Source of the DNA: Enterobacteriaceae bacterium
GTDB taxonomy: Bacteria > Pseudomonadota > Gammaproteobacteria > Enterobacterales > Enterobacteriaceae
Length of the DNA stretch: 64,000 bases
Direction of reading: 5' to 3'
NCBI GenBank assembly: GCA_902363335.1
Contig: CABIZV010000005.1
Location: forward strand, 186,001 to 250,000
Shown: positions 42,467 to 52,150 of the stretch, piece by piece
Position numbering within the stretch: the stretch's first letter is position 1
Layout: each line of letters starts with the position of its first letter
Notes under the pieces: model-generated
The model's database searches: none
The model's input: the letters and a program-made list of their open reading frames with translations, nothing else
Told to the model about the DNA's origin: nothing
Program-made: the position numbers and the translations under genes

Positions 42467-44434
42467 CTACACCTCGTCCACCCAAATTCGCATTTCGCCT
42501 TCCCCTCGGTTGGCCCAGCTAAACCACGGAATAAACGTTAAGGTCTGCTTCTCGACCGCTGTCTGGCGGTTATCGAAGCTGTACAGCGGCTTATCTTCTT
42601 GCGCCGTTAACACGCGAACCCCTTCAGCCTGCAAAAGAACTTTTCCTTTTAACACGCCCACGCCCTGAATTTCCCGCAGCTCGCTCTCTTTTGGCAGCGA
42701 CAAATTGTGCAACTCAGAACCGTTATCCGCTTGTTCCAGACAATAGACCAGCGGCCCACGCTGAATGGCGACTTTGCCGGCGGCATGACGCACCAGCGGG
42801 TTGGCATAGACGCGGCGAACCGTCATCGGCAGATTGAGGATAATGGTGTCTCCCGCCTGCCACTGGCGGTGCAGATGCAGATAACCCTTGATCACGTCAC
42901 CCTGAGCCTCTTCTCCGTTGACCTGTACGCGCGGCGCTGCACACCACTCCGGCAAGCGCAGCGCCAGCGTATGGCTGACCGCCTGCGGCTGGGTGAGGGT
43001 GAGCGTAACCTTCTCATCCCACGGATAGTTGCCGGTGATTTTCAGCGCCAGCGTCTGCTCTTTGACAGCAAACTGCGCTTCGCTTCCGGCGTAGAAGTTA
43101 ATAAACAGTGCGTCAGGACGTGGGGTGAAAATATAGTGACCGATCGCAACCAGCGTGCGGGCAATATTCGGCGGACAGCAGGCGCAGCCGAACCAGCGCT
43201 GACGAACCGGTTTGATATGATCGTAAATATGATTATGCGGAATGCTTTTTGGGTGCGTTTCTAACGGGTTAACGTAGAAGAAATGTTTACCGTCCAGCGC
43301 CATACCGCCAAGCACCGTGTTATAGAACGCACGTTCCATCACGTCGGCATAGTGGGCATCGCCTTCCATCTCCAGCATTCGCCGGGCAAACATCATCAGG
43401 CCGATAGAGGCGCAACTTTCCCCATAGGCGGTGTCGTTTGGCAGGTCATAATCGCTGGTAAAGGCTTCGCCAATTCCCTGCGAACCAATGCCGCCGGTGA
43501 TGTACATCCGGCGCTGAACCGTATTGTTCCAGATACGCAGGCATGTCTGGCGTTTCTCTTCGTCGTTGGTCATACGCGCAATATGCGCAAGCCCGGTCAT
43601 CAGATACACCGAACGCACCGCGTGACCCACGGCTTCGCTCTGCTCGGACAGCGGCTTGTGCGAATGCGTGTAGGTTTTATCTTTTATCATCCCAGGCCAT
43701 GCGTCGCCCCAACCGACCCAGTGCTGTGTGCCGCCGCGTTTTTCAAACTCGATATCGTAGTAGTAAGGCTGTTGACCGCGCTCCTCAACAAAGAAGCAGG
43801 CCAACGCCTGGTAGCGCGGTTCATGGGTGACTTCATACAGCCGCATCAGCGCCAGCTCAATTTCGGGATGCCCAGGATAGCCGCGCAGTTGGCCTTCATG
43901 AGGGCCAAATACGGTATCGATATAATCGGCAAAGCGACAGGCGATCTCCAGCAGTCGACGTTTGCCCGTCGCGTTAAAGAAAGCGACTGCCGCCTCAAAC
44001 AGGTGTCCGGCGCAGTACAGCTCATGGCATTCGGCGACGTTGCTCCAGCGTAAGCCTGGCTCTTTCACGGTGTACCAGGTATTGAGATAACCATCTTCAC
44101 ACTGCGCCTGGGCCAGTAATTCAATGACCTCGTCGGCGGTTTTCTCAAGCGTTGCATCCGGCTTTTGGCTTAATGACCAGGCCACGGCTTCCAGCCATTT
44201 GGTGACATCGCTGTCCTGGAAAACCATGCCGTAAAACTCACCTTCTTCAAGACCTGCGGCAATGCGGTAGTTCGCCAGCGCGTGGCTAGGCTCGGCCTCG
44301 GCGATATTGTCGTTTAACGCCTCCCACTGGTAGGGGATGACGACATCGCGAATCAGGCGCTGGTATTCACCTAAAAACGGATCGGTAATGGTGATGTTGT
44401 TCAAATCAGCTTCAATCACATCAGACTGCATCAT
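42467..44434 (-). CDS. GH127 beta-L-arabinofuranosidase
   Basis: Predicted cytoplasmic retaining beta-L-arabinofuranosidase of family GH127 (HypBA1 type), acting on beta-L-arabinofuranosyl oligosaccharides. The 655 residues start with an (alpha/alpha)6-barrel catalytic domain. The expected acid/base Glu323 (GIGEAF), the zinc ligands Glu339 and Cys341 (YGESCAS) and the Cys pair 419-420 (FGCACCPPN) are all present. By HypBA1 comparison Cys419 is the nucleophile. Beta-sandwich domains follow. There is no signal peptide, so the substrate is imported first, fitting the adjacent GPH symporter. I know of no K-12 counterpart here; the locus is inserted between purF and ubiX. Confidence 0.9.
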   Translation of the reverse strand: MMQSDVIEADLNNITITDPFLGEYQRLIRDVVIPYQWEALNDNIAEAEPSHALANYRIAAGLEEGEFYGMVFQDSDVTKWLEAVAWSLSQKPDATLEKTADEVIELLAQAQCEDGYLNTWYTVKEPGLRWSNVAECHELYCAGHLFEAAVAFFNATGKRRLLEIACRFADYIDTVFGPHEGQLRGYPGHPEIELALMRLYEVTHEPRYQALACFFVEERGQQPYYYDIEFEKRGGTQHWVGWGDAWPGMIKDKTYTHSHKPLSEQSEAVGHAVRSVYLMTGLAHIARMTNDEEKRQTCLRIWNNTVQRRMYITGGIGSQGIGEAFTSDYDLPNDTAYGESCASIGLMMFARRMLEMEGDAHYADVMERAFYNTVLGGMALDGKHFFYVNPLETHPKSIPHNHIYDHIKPVRQRWFGCACCPPNIARTLVAIGHYIFTPRPDALFINFYAGSEAQFAVKEQTLALKITGNYPWDEKVTLTLTQPQAVSHTLALRLPEWCAAPRVQVNGEEAQGDVIKGYLHLHRQWQAGDTIILNLPMTVRRVYANPLVRHAAGKVAIQRGPLVYCLEQADNGSELHNLSLPKESELREIQGVGVLKGKVLLQAEGVRVLTAQEDKPLYSFDNRQTAVEKQTLTFIPWFSWANRGEGEMRIWVDEV

Positions 44435-44441
44435 GTTTACC

Positions 44442-45845
44442 TCAAGAAATGTGTGAATGTCGTTGGTGAAGATCGGAAGAAATGCGCGCCATCATTGGCC
44501 CGTTCAGACGGCATTTGAGCAAGCACAGCGCCAGTACCAGATGGAAAATGGCCGGGATGATGCTTTGTATCAGGGTGATGCCCTGAAGCGACGCGGCGGT
44601 TTGGTTTTCAAGCCCCGGCTGATAGGCCACCAGAATCAACAACACGCTGATAATGCCGCCGGAAGACGCCCATGAAAGTTTGATAAAGAAGAGGTTGAAG
44701 GCGAAGTTCATGCCGGTTGAGCGCACGCCGTTTTTCCACTCTCCGTAATCATCGGCAAACGCCATGATGGAGAAATGCAGCGGCAGGGTGAAGCCGAGGA
44801 TCACGCTGTTGAGCGCAATGCAGCCCAGCCACAGCATGCGGTATTGCGGCCCGCTTGGCAGGAACCACATCGCAATGCCGAACACCACCAGCACCAGGTT
44901 GGTGTAGTAGTACAGGCGCACCATATCGAAGCGACGCGAAAGCGGATTCACAATCATCGCCCCGGCAATCCCGGCGACGGTCAGTACGCCGAAGAACATC
45001 GACATGTACCCAGCCCCACCCTCGAGCACATAGGAGATGAAGTACATATAGCCGCCGCCACGGATGCACAGGATATTAATCAGCAGGAAGGACATCACCA
45101 GCATCAGTAGCAGTTGATCGTTTTTACGCAGCCCGGAAAGGTGCTGACGGATAGTAAAATTGCCCACCACCGACAACGGCACACGCTCTTTAACCCAGCT
45201 AAAGCACAGTAAAAACATCACTACGCCAATGCAGCACAGCACCGCCACACCATACTGGTAGCCTTTTGCTAGGTTGCCTTGACCGAAGAAATCGACCATC
45301 CACGGTAAACCCACGGACACCAGGAAACCGGCGATGCCGCTTAACACGAAGCGCCATGACTGGCAGGACATCACCTGGTCGGGACGATTGGTGACCGCGT
45401 TAATCAGCGCGCAGTAAGGAACGTTGTTGGCGGTATAGCCCAGTGAGAGCAGGAAATAGGTGCCGAAGGCCCAGGCGATTTTCATATTCGCACTGATATC
45501 GGGAACGGTGAAGGTCAGGATGCCGATAATGCCCAGCGGCAAAGCGGTCCACAACTGCCACGGACGGAATCGCCCCCAGCGGCTGCGGGTGCGGTCAGCC
45601 ACGATCCCCATAATGGGGTCGGAGACCGCGTCGAAAATGCGCAGAACAAAAAACATCACGCCGACAATCGCCGGGCTTAAGCCAAACACGTCGGTATAGA
45701 AAAAGAGTAAAAAACCACTGATCAAATCTGAGATGCAATGCCCACCTGCATCGCCTAATCCATAGCCTATTTTTTCGCGGGTAGAGAGTTTCTCTCCCAC
45801 ATCAACTGTCTGTACATCAGTATCCAGGTTATCAGCAATTGTCAT
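44442..45845 (-). CDS. GPH-family sugar:cation symporter
   Basis: Glycoside-pentoside-hexuronide family transporter (MelB/YicJ/XylP type), 467 residues and about 12 membrane segments. Family motifs: KIGYGLGDAGGHCISDLISGF near the start, FDAVSDPIMGIVADRTRSRWGRFRPW (residues 73-98) and the late YGEWKNGVRSTGM. The ATG at 45845 was chosen: GAGGA lies 7 bases upstream, whereas the longer frame starts at TTG. It ends 7 bases before the GH127 gene, so the two form an operon importing and hydrolysing an arabinofuranoside-type sugar (inference from the neighbour). Confidence 0.93.
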   Translation of the reverse strand: MTIADNLDTDVQTVDVGEKLSTREKIGYGLGDAGGHCISDLISGFLLFFYTDVFGLSPAIVGVMFFVLRIFDAVSDPIMGIVADRTRSRWGRFRPWQLWTALPLGIIGILTFTVPDISANMKIAWAFGTYFLLSLGYTANNVPYCALINAVTNRPDQVMSCQSWRFVLSGIAGFLVSVGLPWMVDFFGQGNLAKGYQYGVAVLCCIGVVMFLLCFSWVKERVPLSVVGNFTIRQHLSGLRKNDQLLLMLVMSFLLINILCIRGGGYMYFISYVLEGGAGYMSMFFGVLTVAGIAGAMIVNPLSRRFDMVRLYYYTNLVLVVFGIAMWFLPSGPQYRMLWLGCIALNSVILGFTLPLHFSIMAFADDYGEWKNGVRSTGMNFAFNLFFIKLSWASSGGIISVLLILVAYQPGLENQTAASLQGITLIQSIIPAIFHLVLALCLLKCRLNGPMMARISSDLHQRHSHIS

Positions 45846-46190
45846 AACCAATCCTCGAACAGGGTGTGATGATTTAAAAAGTCATTACGGCGTATCTCTG
45901 ACGGTTTTTAGTAAATAACTAACCGCGCTGAGCATAGTTCCTGGATGTGATAGCGGTATATAGACGGTAATTGAAAGGGTGAATTCGATCTTATTTTTAC
46001 TATAAATTAATTTTGAAAGGTGACTTAAATCACAATTAACTGTAGATTTAGGGGTGAATTTGCATGAAGTATGACCAGATACATATTTTAATGAAAATGT
46101 TTAGTAAACATGAATGTTTTATTTATTCATATTCATGCGCTGCATGATATTCTCTGGTTGACGTTGTGGTTAACTGTCGGAAAAAACGAA
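45846..46190. promoter_or_regulatory. Divergent control region with two TTTAGTAAA operators
   Basis: 345 AT-rich bases between the symporter and the LacI-type gene. A perfect palindrome ATGTTTAGTAAACAT is at 46097-46111. A second copy of its core, TTTAGTAAA, is at 45907-45915, 193 bases away centre to centre. An odd-centred palindrome of this size is typical of LacI-family operators, and two copies could allow looping. Binding by the adjacent regulator is inference. Confidence 0.6.
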
Positions 46191-47204
46191 ATGGTCAAAA
46201 AAATTCGAATTAAAGATATTGCTGCAGCCAGCGGTGTCTCTATTGCCGCGGTATCACGTGCGTTGAAAGGGCAACCAGGATTAAGCGACGAAACGCGCCA
46301 GCGCATTGTCTCCATTGCCCAGGCGCAGGGGTATGATTTAAGTCGTTTACGTAACGGGCGTATCAAGCGGCTGCTGTTTCTGTTGCATCGCGAACATAAT
46401 ATCGCGTGCGCGCTACCCTTTTATTCCTCAGTAATGCTCGGCGTGGCAGATGCCTGTCGGGAACATGAAGTGGCGATGAGTTTTCAGCCCATTGGCCCGA
46501 ATGATTCGGTGGCTGACCTGATAAATTTACATCAGCCGGATGCGTTAATCTGCGCCGGTTATCTGGAACCCGAAGTATTAGCCGAGCTGCGCCTGACGAC
46601 GTTACCGGTGGCGCTGGTTGATTTGTGGGCGGCAGACTTTCCGTGTGTGAATCCCGATAACTACCACGGCGGTTTTGTCGCGACGCGGCACCTGCTGGAG
46701 CAAGGCCGAACGCGAATCGCATTTTTGGGCACTTCGCAGCGTCATTACAGTATTCGTCAACGCGTTGAAGGCTACCAGCAGGCCTTATTTGATGCCGGAC
46801 GGATGTTGCCCGCCGAATACCGGGTTGAAGTCCCGCCAGTAAAAGATATTGAGCAAGCGCTGGTGGAAGGGATGGCGCGACTGCTGGCGTTGCCGGAGCC
46901 ACCGGATGCTATCTTTGCTTATAACGACATGGCCGCGCTGGTGGCAATGCGCGAATGCGCCCGCCGCGGTATTCGTGTACCGGAAGACATTGCGGTGGTG
47001 GGGTTTGATGATATTGATGCTGCCGCCTGGGCGCACCCGCCGCTTTCAACGGTGGTGGTCGATAAGCGTGAGCTAGGGCGTGATGCTTTCCAGCTCCTCA
47101 TGAACGACGAGAATGAAAGAAATCTGCTGTTACCGGTACGTTTAGTCACCCGTGAAAGCTCGGTAACCGATGTTCATGCGTCACGGTTGCGTCTGGCGCC
47201 GTAA
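46191..47204 (+). CDS. LacI-family transcriptional regulator of the GH127 locus
   Basis: Sugar-responsive regulator of 337 residues. The LacI helix-turn-helix is at residues 4-24 (IRIKDIAAASGVSIAAVSRAL) and the hinge follows. A periplasmic-binding-protein-like sugar domain runs from about 60 to 330, with the typical PPDAIFAYNDMAALVAMRECARRGIRVPEDIAVVGFDDID. The start at 46191 was chosen to begin just before the HTH; the frame is open further upstream to 46110, but that would include the operator-like palindrome. Divergent from the symporter-GH127 operon, which it probably represses. Confidence 0.92.
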   Translation: MVKKIRIKDIAAASGVSIAAVSRALKGQPGLSDETRQRIVSIAQAQGYDLSRLRNGRIKRLLFLLHREHNIACALPFYSSVMLGVADACREHEVAMSFQPIGPNDSVADLINLHQPDALICAGYLEPEVLAELRLTTLPVALVDLWAADFPCVNPDNYHGGFVATRHLLEQGRTRIAFLGTSQRHYSIRQRVEGYQQALFDAGRMLPAEYRVEVPPVKDIEQALVEGMARLLALPEPPDAIFAYNDMAALVAMRECARRGIRVPEDIAVVGFDDIDAAAWAHPPLSTVVVDKRELGRDAFQLLMNDENERNLLLPVRLVTRESSVTDVHASRLRLAP

Positions 47205-47245
47205 TCCGGCAAAGTTTGCTTCATTATGGAAACAGGGCGGTTTGT

Positions 47246-47815
47246 GTGAAACGACTCATCATTGGTATCTCTGGCGCGAGTGGCGCGATTTACGGCGTAC
47301 GCTTATTACAGGTGCTGCGCGCTCTTCCTGATGTGGAAACGCATCTGGTGATGAGCCAGGCTGCACGCCAGACGCTGGCGCTGGAAACCGATCATTCTTT
47401 ACGCGATGTTCAGGCACTGGCCGACGTGGTGCACGATGCTCGCGATATCGCCGCCAATATTTCCTCCGGTTCATTTAAAACCGCCGGTATGGTCATTCTG
47501 CCGTGTTCAATGAAGACGCTTTCCGGCATCGTTAATAGCTATACCGATGGCTTGCTGACCCGTGCGGCTGACGTCGTGCTCAAGGAACGTCGGACGCTGG
47601 TGCTGTGCGTCAGAGAGACGCCGTTGCATCTGGGACATTTGCGTTTAATGACCCAGGCCGCTGAAATTGGCGCGGTGATTATGCCGCCCGTGCCGGCGTT
47701 TTATCACCGTCCGCAGACGCTGGATGATGTGATTAACCAAACCGTCAATCGTGTGCTGGATCTCTTCGACATCGAGCTGCCGGAAGATCTCTTTACCCGC
47801 TGGAACGGCGCGTAA
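47246..47815 (+). CDS. ubiX: Flavin prenyltransferase UbiX
   Basis: Makes prenylated FMN, the cofactor of the UbiD decarboxylase in ubiquinone synthesis. The FMN-binding start KRLIIGISGASGAIYGVRLL and the conserved VILPCSMKTLSGI, KERRTLVLCVRETPL and MPPVPAFYHRP are intact. The GTG at 47246 gives 189 residues, the K-12 length; the ATG at 47216 adds ten residues without a conserved look. Confidence 0.95.
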   Translation: MKRLIIGISGASGAIYGVRLLQVLRALPDVETHLVMSQAARQTLALETDHSLRDVQALADVVHDARDIAANISSGSFKTAGMVILPCSMKTLSGIVNSYTDGLLTRAADVVLKERRTLVLCVRETPLHLGHLRLMTQAAEIGAVIMPPVPAFYHRPQTLDDVINQTVNRVLDLFDIELPEDLFTRWNGA

Positions 47816-47844
47816 TCGCGCCCAAAGAGAGTGCATACCCTCTC

Positions 47845-47867
47845 AATTGCCCCGTTTCGGGGCAATT
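47845..47867 (+). terminator. Hairpin after ubiX
   Basis: AATTGCCCCG and CGGGGCAATT form a perfect 10-bp stem with a TTT loop, followed by CTG and not a T-run. Probably a transcript 3' end. Confidence 0.6.
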
Positions 47868-48107
47868 CTGTAACGCCGATCAAATCCTCGCTATTTAATC
47901 ATCCCAAATGTGTATTTGTGCTCGATTTATGCGCTGTGGCTGATATCTTTCCTTATGATTACCTTTTGTTATCTTTTTATTAACAAATTTAACATCGCCA
48001 TTTAAGGCGTTGCTAAAGATGGCACAGAAGATGCAAACAAGGTTATGCAGACACAACACAACATAATTATGCGCAGTTAACGACATCACGATTTTATAGG
48101 GGAATGT

Positions 48108-48890
48108 ATGAAGAAGACGGTTCTGGCTCTCTCTTTGCTGCTGGGTCTCAGCAGCGCCTCCAGCGTATTTGCCGCACTCCCGCAGAGTATTCGTATCGGC
48201 ACTGACACCACCTATGCGCCATTCTCCTCAAAAGATGCCAAAGGCGATTTTATCGGCTTTGATATCGATCTGGGTAATGAGATGTGTAAACGCGCCAGCA
48301 TCAAATGTACCTGGGTGGGCAGCGATTTTGACGCCCTGATCCCGTCGCTTAAAGCGAAGAAAATTGATGCCATTATCTCCTCACTGTCGATTACTGAAAA
48401 ACGCCAGCAGGAAATTGCCTTCTCCAACAAACTGTATGCGGCGGATTCACGTCTGATTGCCGCCAAAGGGTCGGCAATTACCCCGACGCTTGATGGACTT
48501 AAAGGCAAGCATATTGGGGTGTTACAAGGCTCAACGCAGGAAGCCTACGCCAACGAAAACTGGCGCAGCAAAGGCGTTGATGTAGTGGCCTATCAAAACC
48601 AGGACCTGATTTATTCCGACCTCACGGCGGGACGTCTGGATGCGGCTTTACAAGATGAAGTCGCCGCTAGTGAAGGCTTCCTCAAGCAGCCTGCGGGCAA
48701 AGACTTTGACTTTGCCGGGCCTTCGGTGAAAGACAAAAAATATTTTGGCGACGGCACGGGCGTGGGGCTACGTAAAGACGACGTTGAGCTGAAGGCGGCG
48801 TTTGATAAAGCGCTTGCAGAACTGCGCGCCGATGGCACTTATGACAAGATGGCGAAGAAGTATTTTAACTTCAACGTCTATGGCGACTAA
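48108..48890 (+). CDS. argT: Lysine/arginine/ornithine-binding periplasmic protein ArgT
   Basis: Periplasmic LAO-binding protein that delivers lysine, arginine or ornithine to the HisQMP transporter. A signal peptide of 22 residues ends SSVFA, before mature ALPQSIRIGTDTTYAPFSSKD. Typical binding-fold motifs FIGFDIDLGNEMCKR and SSLSITEKRQQEIAFSNKLY are present. 260 residues as in K-12. Close paralogue of the following hisJ. Confidence 0.96.
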   Translation: MKKTVLALSLLLGLSSASSVFAALPQSIRIGTDTTYAPFSSKDAKGDFIGFDIDLGNEMCKRASIKCTWVGSDFDALIPSLKAKKIDAIISSLSITEKRQQEIAFSNKLYAADSRLIAAKGSAITPTLDGLKGKHIGVLQGSTQEAYANENWRSKGVDVVAYQNQDLIYSDLTAGRLDAALQDEVAASEGFLKQPAGKDFDFAGPSVKDKKYFGDGTGVGLRKDDVELKAAFDKALAELRADGTYDKMAKKYFNFNVYGD

Positions 48891-48906
48891 TCACGCCGGA
48901 TGTATC

Positions 48907-48952
48907 ATCGTGGTGCATCTATTATTGGATGCACCACGATAGTGCGTTTTTT
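48907..48952 (+). terminator. Terminator of argT
   Basis: ATCGTGGTGCATC and GATGCACCACGAT form a perfect 13-bp stem around an 8-base loop, and AGTGCGTTTTTT follows. It separates argT from hisJ expression. Confidence 0.93.
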
Positions 48953-49111
48953 GCTCGAAAGTTACGCATGCTTGCATAATTAAGCATTTTGAATGAGAAA
49001 AAAGCCAACCAACAGGGCAGAATGCTTTGCCTTGATGGGCCGAAAGATGGCACGATAACCGCTCAGATTATTTCGATAAAACCCCAAGAATTACTGTCTG
49101 TTGAGGATAAT

Positions 49112-49894
49112 ATGAAAAAACTGGCGTTATCTCTTTCTCTGGTCTTAGCGCTTGCGTCTGCATCAAGCGCATTTGCAGCAGTCGGGCAAAAAGTGCGTAT
49201 TGGTACTGACCCTACCTATGCACCTTTCGAATCAAAAAATGCGCAGGGTGAGTTGGTGGGTTTTGACATTGATCTGGCAAAAGAGCTTTGTAAGCGCATC
49301 CAGGCACAATGTACCTTCGTTGAAAACCCGCTGGACGCCCTAATCCCCTCGCTGAAAGCGAAAAAAATTGATGCCATTATGTCATCGCTGTCGATCACTG
49401 AAAAACGTCAGCAGGAAATCGCCTTTACCGACAAACTTTATGCTGCCGACTCGCGTCTGGTCGTGAAGAAGGGCTCCCCGGTTACGTCCGATCTCGCTTC
49501 GCTTAAAGGCAAGCGTGTGGGCGTGCTGCAAGGCACCACGCAGGAAACCTACGGTAACGAACACTGGGCGCCAAAAGGGGTTGAAATTGTCTCCTATCAG
49601 GGCCAGGACAATATCTACTCTGATCTGACGGCCGGTCGTATTGACGCGGCATTCCAGGACGAAGTGGCGGCGAGTGAAGGTTTCCTCAAACAGCCTATCG
49701 GTAAAGACTACCAGTTCGGTGGCGCGTCCATTAAAGACGAGAAACTGTTTGGTGTGGGTACCGGAATGGGGCTTCGTAAAGACGATACCGAATTGCTGAA
49801 CGCGCTTAACAAGGCTTTCGCCGAGATGCGCGCTGACGGTACTTACGACAAGCTGGCGAAAAAGTATTTCGATTTTAACGTTTACGGCGAGTAA
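49112..49894 (+). CDS. hisJ: Histidine-binding periplasmic protein HisJ
   Basis: Periplasmic histidine receptor of the HisJQMP ABC importer. Signal peptide MKKLALSLSLVLALASASSA then FA, mature AVGQKVRIGTDPTYAPFESKN. The two-lobe fold motifs (GFDIDLAKELCKR, SSLSITEKRQQEIAFTDKLYA, LTAGRIDAAFQDEVAASEGF) are intact and nearly repeat those of ArgT. 260 residues. TTGAGGATAAT precedes the ATG; the longer frame from 48989 overlaps the leader and is not used. Confidence 0.97.
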   Translation: MKKLALSLSLVLALASASSAFAAVGQKVRIGTDPTYAPFESKNAQGELVGFDIDLAKELCKRIQAQCTFVENPLDALIPSLKAKKIDAIMSSLSITEKRQQEIAFTDKLYAADSRLVVKKGSPVTSDLASLKGKRVGVLQGTTQETYGNEHWAPKGVEIVSYQGQDNIYSDLTAGRIDAAFQDEVAASEGFLKQPIGKDYQFGGASIKDEKLFGVGTGMGLRKDDTELLNALNKAFAEMRADGTYDKLAKKYFDFNVYGE

Positions 49895-49956
49895 TCATCA
49901 CGAGTAACCCATCGCCTGGCATGACCGGGCGATGGACGTCAAGACAGGGCTGCAGC

Positions 49957-50643
49957 ATGCTGTACGGGTTTTCACAGGTTATTTTCCAGGGGGCGATAGT
50001 CACGCTTGAGCTCGCACTTAGCTCAGTAGTGCTATCCGTGCTTATTGGTCTGGTTGGCGCGGGGGCGAAGCTCTCCCGAAATCGCGTACTGGCGTTAATA
50101 TTTGAGGGCTACACCACCTTGATTCGGGGCGTGCCCGATCTGGTCCTGATGCTGCTGATTTTTTATGGCTTGCAGATGGCATTGAACGTGGTAACTGACT
50201 CGCTCGGATTATCACAATTTGATATTGATCCGATGATAGCCGGGATTATCACCCTCGGTTTTATCTACGGCGCTTACTTTACGGAAACCTTCCGTGGCGC
50301 GTTTATGGCAGTGCCGAAAGGACATATTGAAGCGGCCACCGCCTTTGGCTTCACCGGGGCGCAAACTTTCCGTCGGATTTTATTCCCCGCGATGATGCGC
50401 TATGCGCTGCCTGGTATTGGTAATAACTGGCAGGTGATCCTGAAAGCGACCGCGCTGGTCTCTTTGCTCGGTCTTGAAGATGTGGTGAAAGCCACCCAAC
50501 TTGCCGGTAAAAGCACCTGGGAGCCGTTTTACTTCGCCATCGTCTGTGGTTTGATTTATCTGCTGTTTACTACCGTTTCTAATGGCGTGTTGCTTCTGCT
50601 CGAACGCCGCTACTCCGTGGGTGTGAAGAGGGCTGACCTGTGA
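49957..50643 (+). CDS. hisQ: Histidine ABC transporter permease HisQ
   Basis: Inner-membrane permease of the histidine/LAO importer, 228 residues with five hydrophobic segments. The EAA loop with GHIEAATAFGFTGAQTFRRILFP contacts HisP. Start ATG 49957 begins MLYGFSQVIFQGA, the family start. Last bases overlap the hisM GTG by four. Confidence 0.96.
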   Translation: MLYGFSQVIFQGAIVTLELALSSVVLSVLIGLVGAGAKLSRNRVLALIFEGYTTLIRGVPDLVLMLLIFYGLQMALNVVTDSLGLSQFDIDPMIAGIITLGFIYGAYFTETFRGAFMAVPKGHIEAATAFGFTGAQTFRRILFPAMMRYALPGIGNNWQVILKATALVSLLGLEDVVKATQLAGKSTWEPFYFAIVCGLIYLLFTTVSNGVLLLLERRYSVGVKRADL

Positions 50644-51356
50644 TAGAGATTATTCAGGAGTACTGGAAGGCGCTTCTTTGGAGTGATGGTTACCGTTTTA
50701 CCGGTGTAGCGATTACGCTGTGGTTGCTGGTGTTGTCGGTGGTGATGGGCGGTATTCTGGCGCTTTTTCTGGCTATCGCTCGCGTCTCCAGTAATAAATT
50801 CATTAAATTCCCGGTGTGGCTTTTCACCTATATTTTCCGCGGTACGCCGCTGTATGTGCAGCTGCTGGTGTTCTACTCCGGCATGTACACGCTGGAAATC
50901 GTTAAAGGCACCGAGATGCTCAATGCTTTTTTCCGCAGCGGCCTTAACTGTACCGTGCTGGCGTTAACCCTAAACACCTGTGCGTATACCACGGAGATTT
51001 TTGCGGGGGCGATTCGTGCCGTCCCGGCAGGTGAGGTAGAAGCTGCACGGGCCTACGGTTTCTCGTCGTTTAAACTTTATCGCTGCATTATTCTGCCCTC
51101 AGCGCTGCGCACGGCTTTACCAGCCTACAGTAACGAAGTCATCCTGATGCTGCATTCTACGGCGCTGGCGTTTACCGCGACCGTGCCTGATTTGCTCAAG
51201 ATTGCTCGCGATATCAACTCCGCGACCTATCAACCGTTTACCGCCTTCGGGATTGCGGCGGTGCTGTACTTAATGATCTCTTACGTGCTGATTCGCCTGT
51301 TCCGCAAAGCGGAAAAGCGCTGGCTGCAGCATGTGCAACCGTCTTCTACGCACTGA
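50640..51356 (+). CDS. hisM: Histidine ABC transporter permease HisM
   Basis: Second permease subunit, 238 residues and five membrane segments, with EAA-type loop GEVEAARAYGFSSFKLYRCIILP. It starts at GTG within the GTGA overlap with the hisQ stop, so translation is coupled. Confidence 0.96.
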   Translation: MIEIIQEYWKALLWSDGYRFTGVAITLWLLVLSVVMGGILALFLAIARVSSNKFIKFPVWLFTYIFRGTPLYVQLLVFYSGMYTLEIVKGTEMLNAFFRSGLNCTVLALTLNTCAYTTEIFAGAIRAVPAGEVEAARAYGFSSFKLYRCIILPSALRTALPAYSNEVILMLHSTALAFTATVPDLLKIARDINSATYQPFTAFGIAAVLYLMISYVLIRLFRKAEKRWLQHVQPSSTH

Positions 51357-51363
51357 GAACAAA

Positions 51364-52137
51364 ATGTCTGAGAAAAAACTTAACGTCATCGATCTGCACA
51401 AACGTTATGGCGAGCATGAGGTGCTGAAGGGCGTATCGCTACAGGCGAACGCGGGCGATGTTATCAGCATCATCGGTTCGTCCGGTTCGGGTAAAAGTAC
51501 CTTCTTACGCTGCATTAACTTCCTTGAAAAACCGAGTGAAGGCACGATTATCGTCAATGGCCAGAATATTGGTCTGGTTCGTGATAATGACGGACAGCTG
51601 AAGGTGGCGGATAAAAATCAGCTGCGTTTACTGCGTACCCGTCTGACGATGGTGTTCCAGCATTTCAATCTCTGGAGCCATATGACGGTACTGGAAAACG
51701 TGATGGAAGCCCCCATTCAGGTATTGGGATTAAGCAAGCAAGAGGCGCGCGAGCGGGCGGTGAAATACCTGGCGAAAGTGGGTATTGATGAACGCCAGCA
51801 GGGGAAATATCCGGTGCATCTCTCCGGTGGACAGCAGCAACGCGTCTCTATTGCGCGTGCCTTAGCTATGGAGCCGGAAGTCTTGCTGTTTGATGAACCC
51901 ACCTCCGCGCTTGACCCAGAGCTTGTAGGTGAAGTGCTGCGTATTATGCAGAAGCTGGCGGAAGAGGGGAAAACCATGGTTGTCGTGACGCATGAAATGG
52001 GCTTCGCGCGGCATGTCTCCTCGCACGTGATTTTTCTGCATCAGGGCAAAATTGAAGAAGAGGGCGCGCCAGATGACGTGTTTGGTAACCCGAAAAGCGC
52101 ACGTTTGCAGCAGTTTTTGAGCGGTGCGTTAAAATAA
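51364..52137 (+). CDS. hisP: Histidine ABC transporter ATP-binding protein HisP
   Basis: ATPase of the importer. Walker A GSSGSGKST at residues 39-47, Q-loop VFQHFN, signature LSGGQQQRVSIARALA, Walker B VLLFDEPTSALDPE and switch His in VVVTHEMGFARH. 257 residues as in K-12 when started at ATG 51364, seven bases after the hisM stop. Last gene of the hisJQMP operon. Confidence 0.97.
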   Translation: MSEKKLNVIDLHKRYGEHEVLKGVSLQANAGDVISIIGSSGSGKSTFLRCINFLEKPSEGTIIVNGQNIGLVRDNDGQLKVADKNQLRLLRTRLTMVFQHFNLWSHMTVLENVMEAPIQVLGLSKQEARERAVKYLAKVGIDERQQGKYPVHLSGGQQQRVSIARALAMEPEVLLFDEPTSALDPELVGEVLRIMQKLAEEGKTMVVVTHEMGFARHVSSHVIFLHQGKIEEEGAPDDVFGNPKSARLQQFLSGALK

Positions 52138-52150
52138 ATACTCTTAGCCC

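Noticed and set aside
48108..49894. argT and hisJ as a novel tandem duplication
   Set aside because: This pair of paralogous binding proteins sharing one transporter is standard in enterobacteria.
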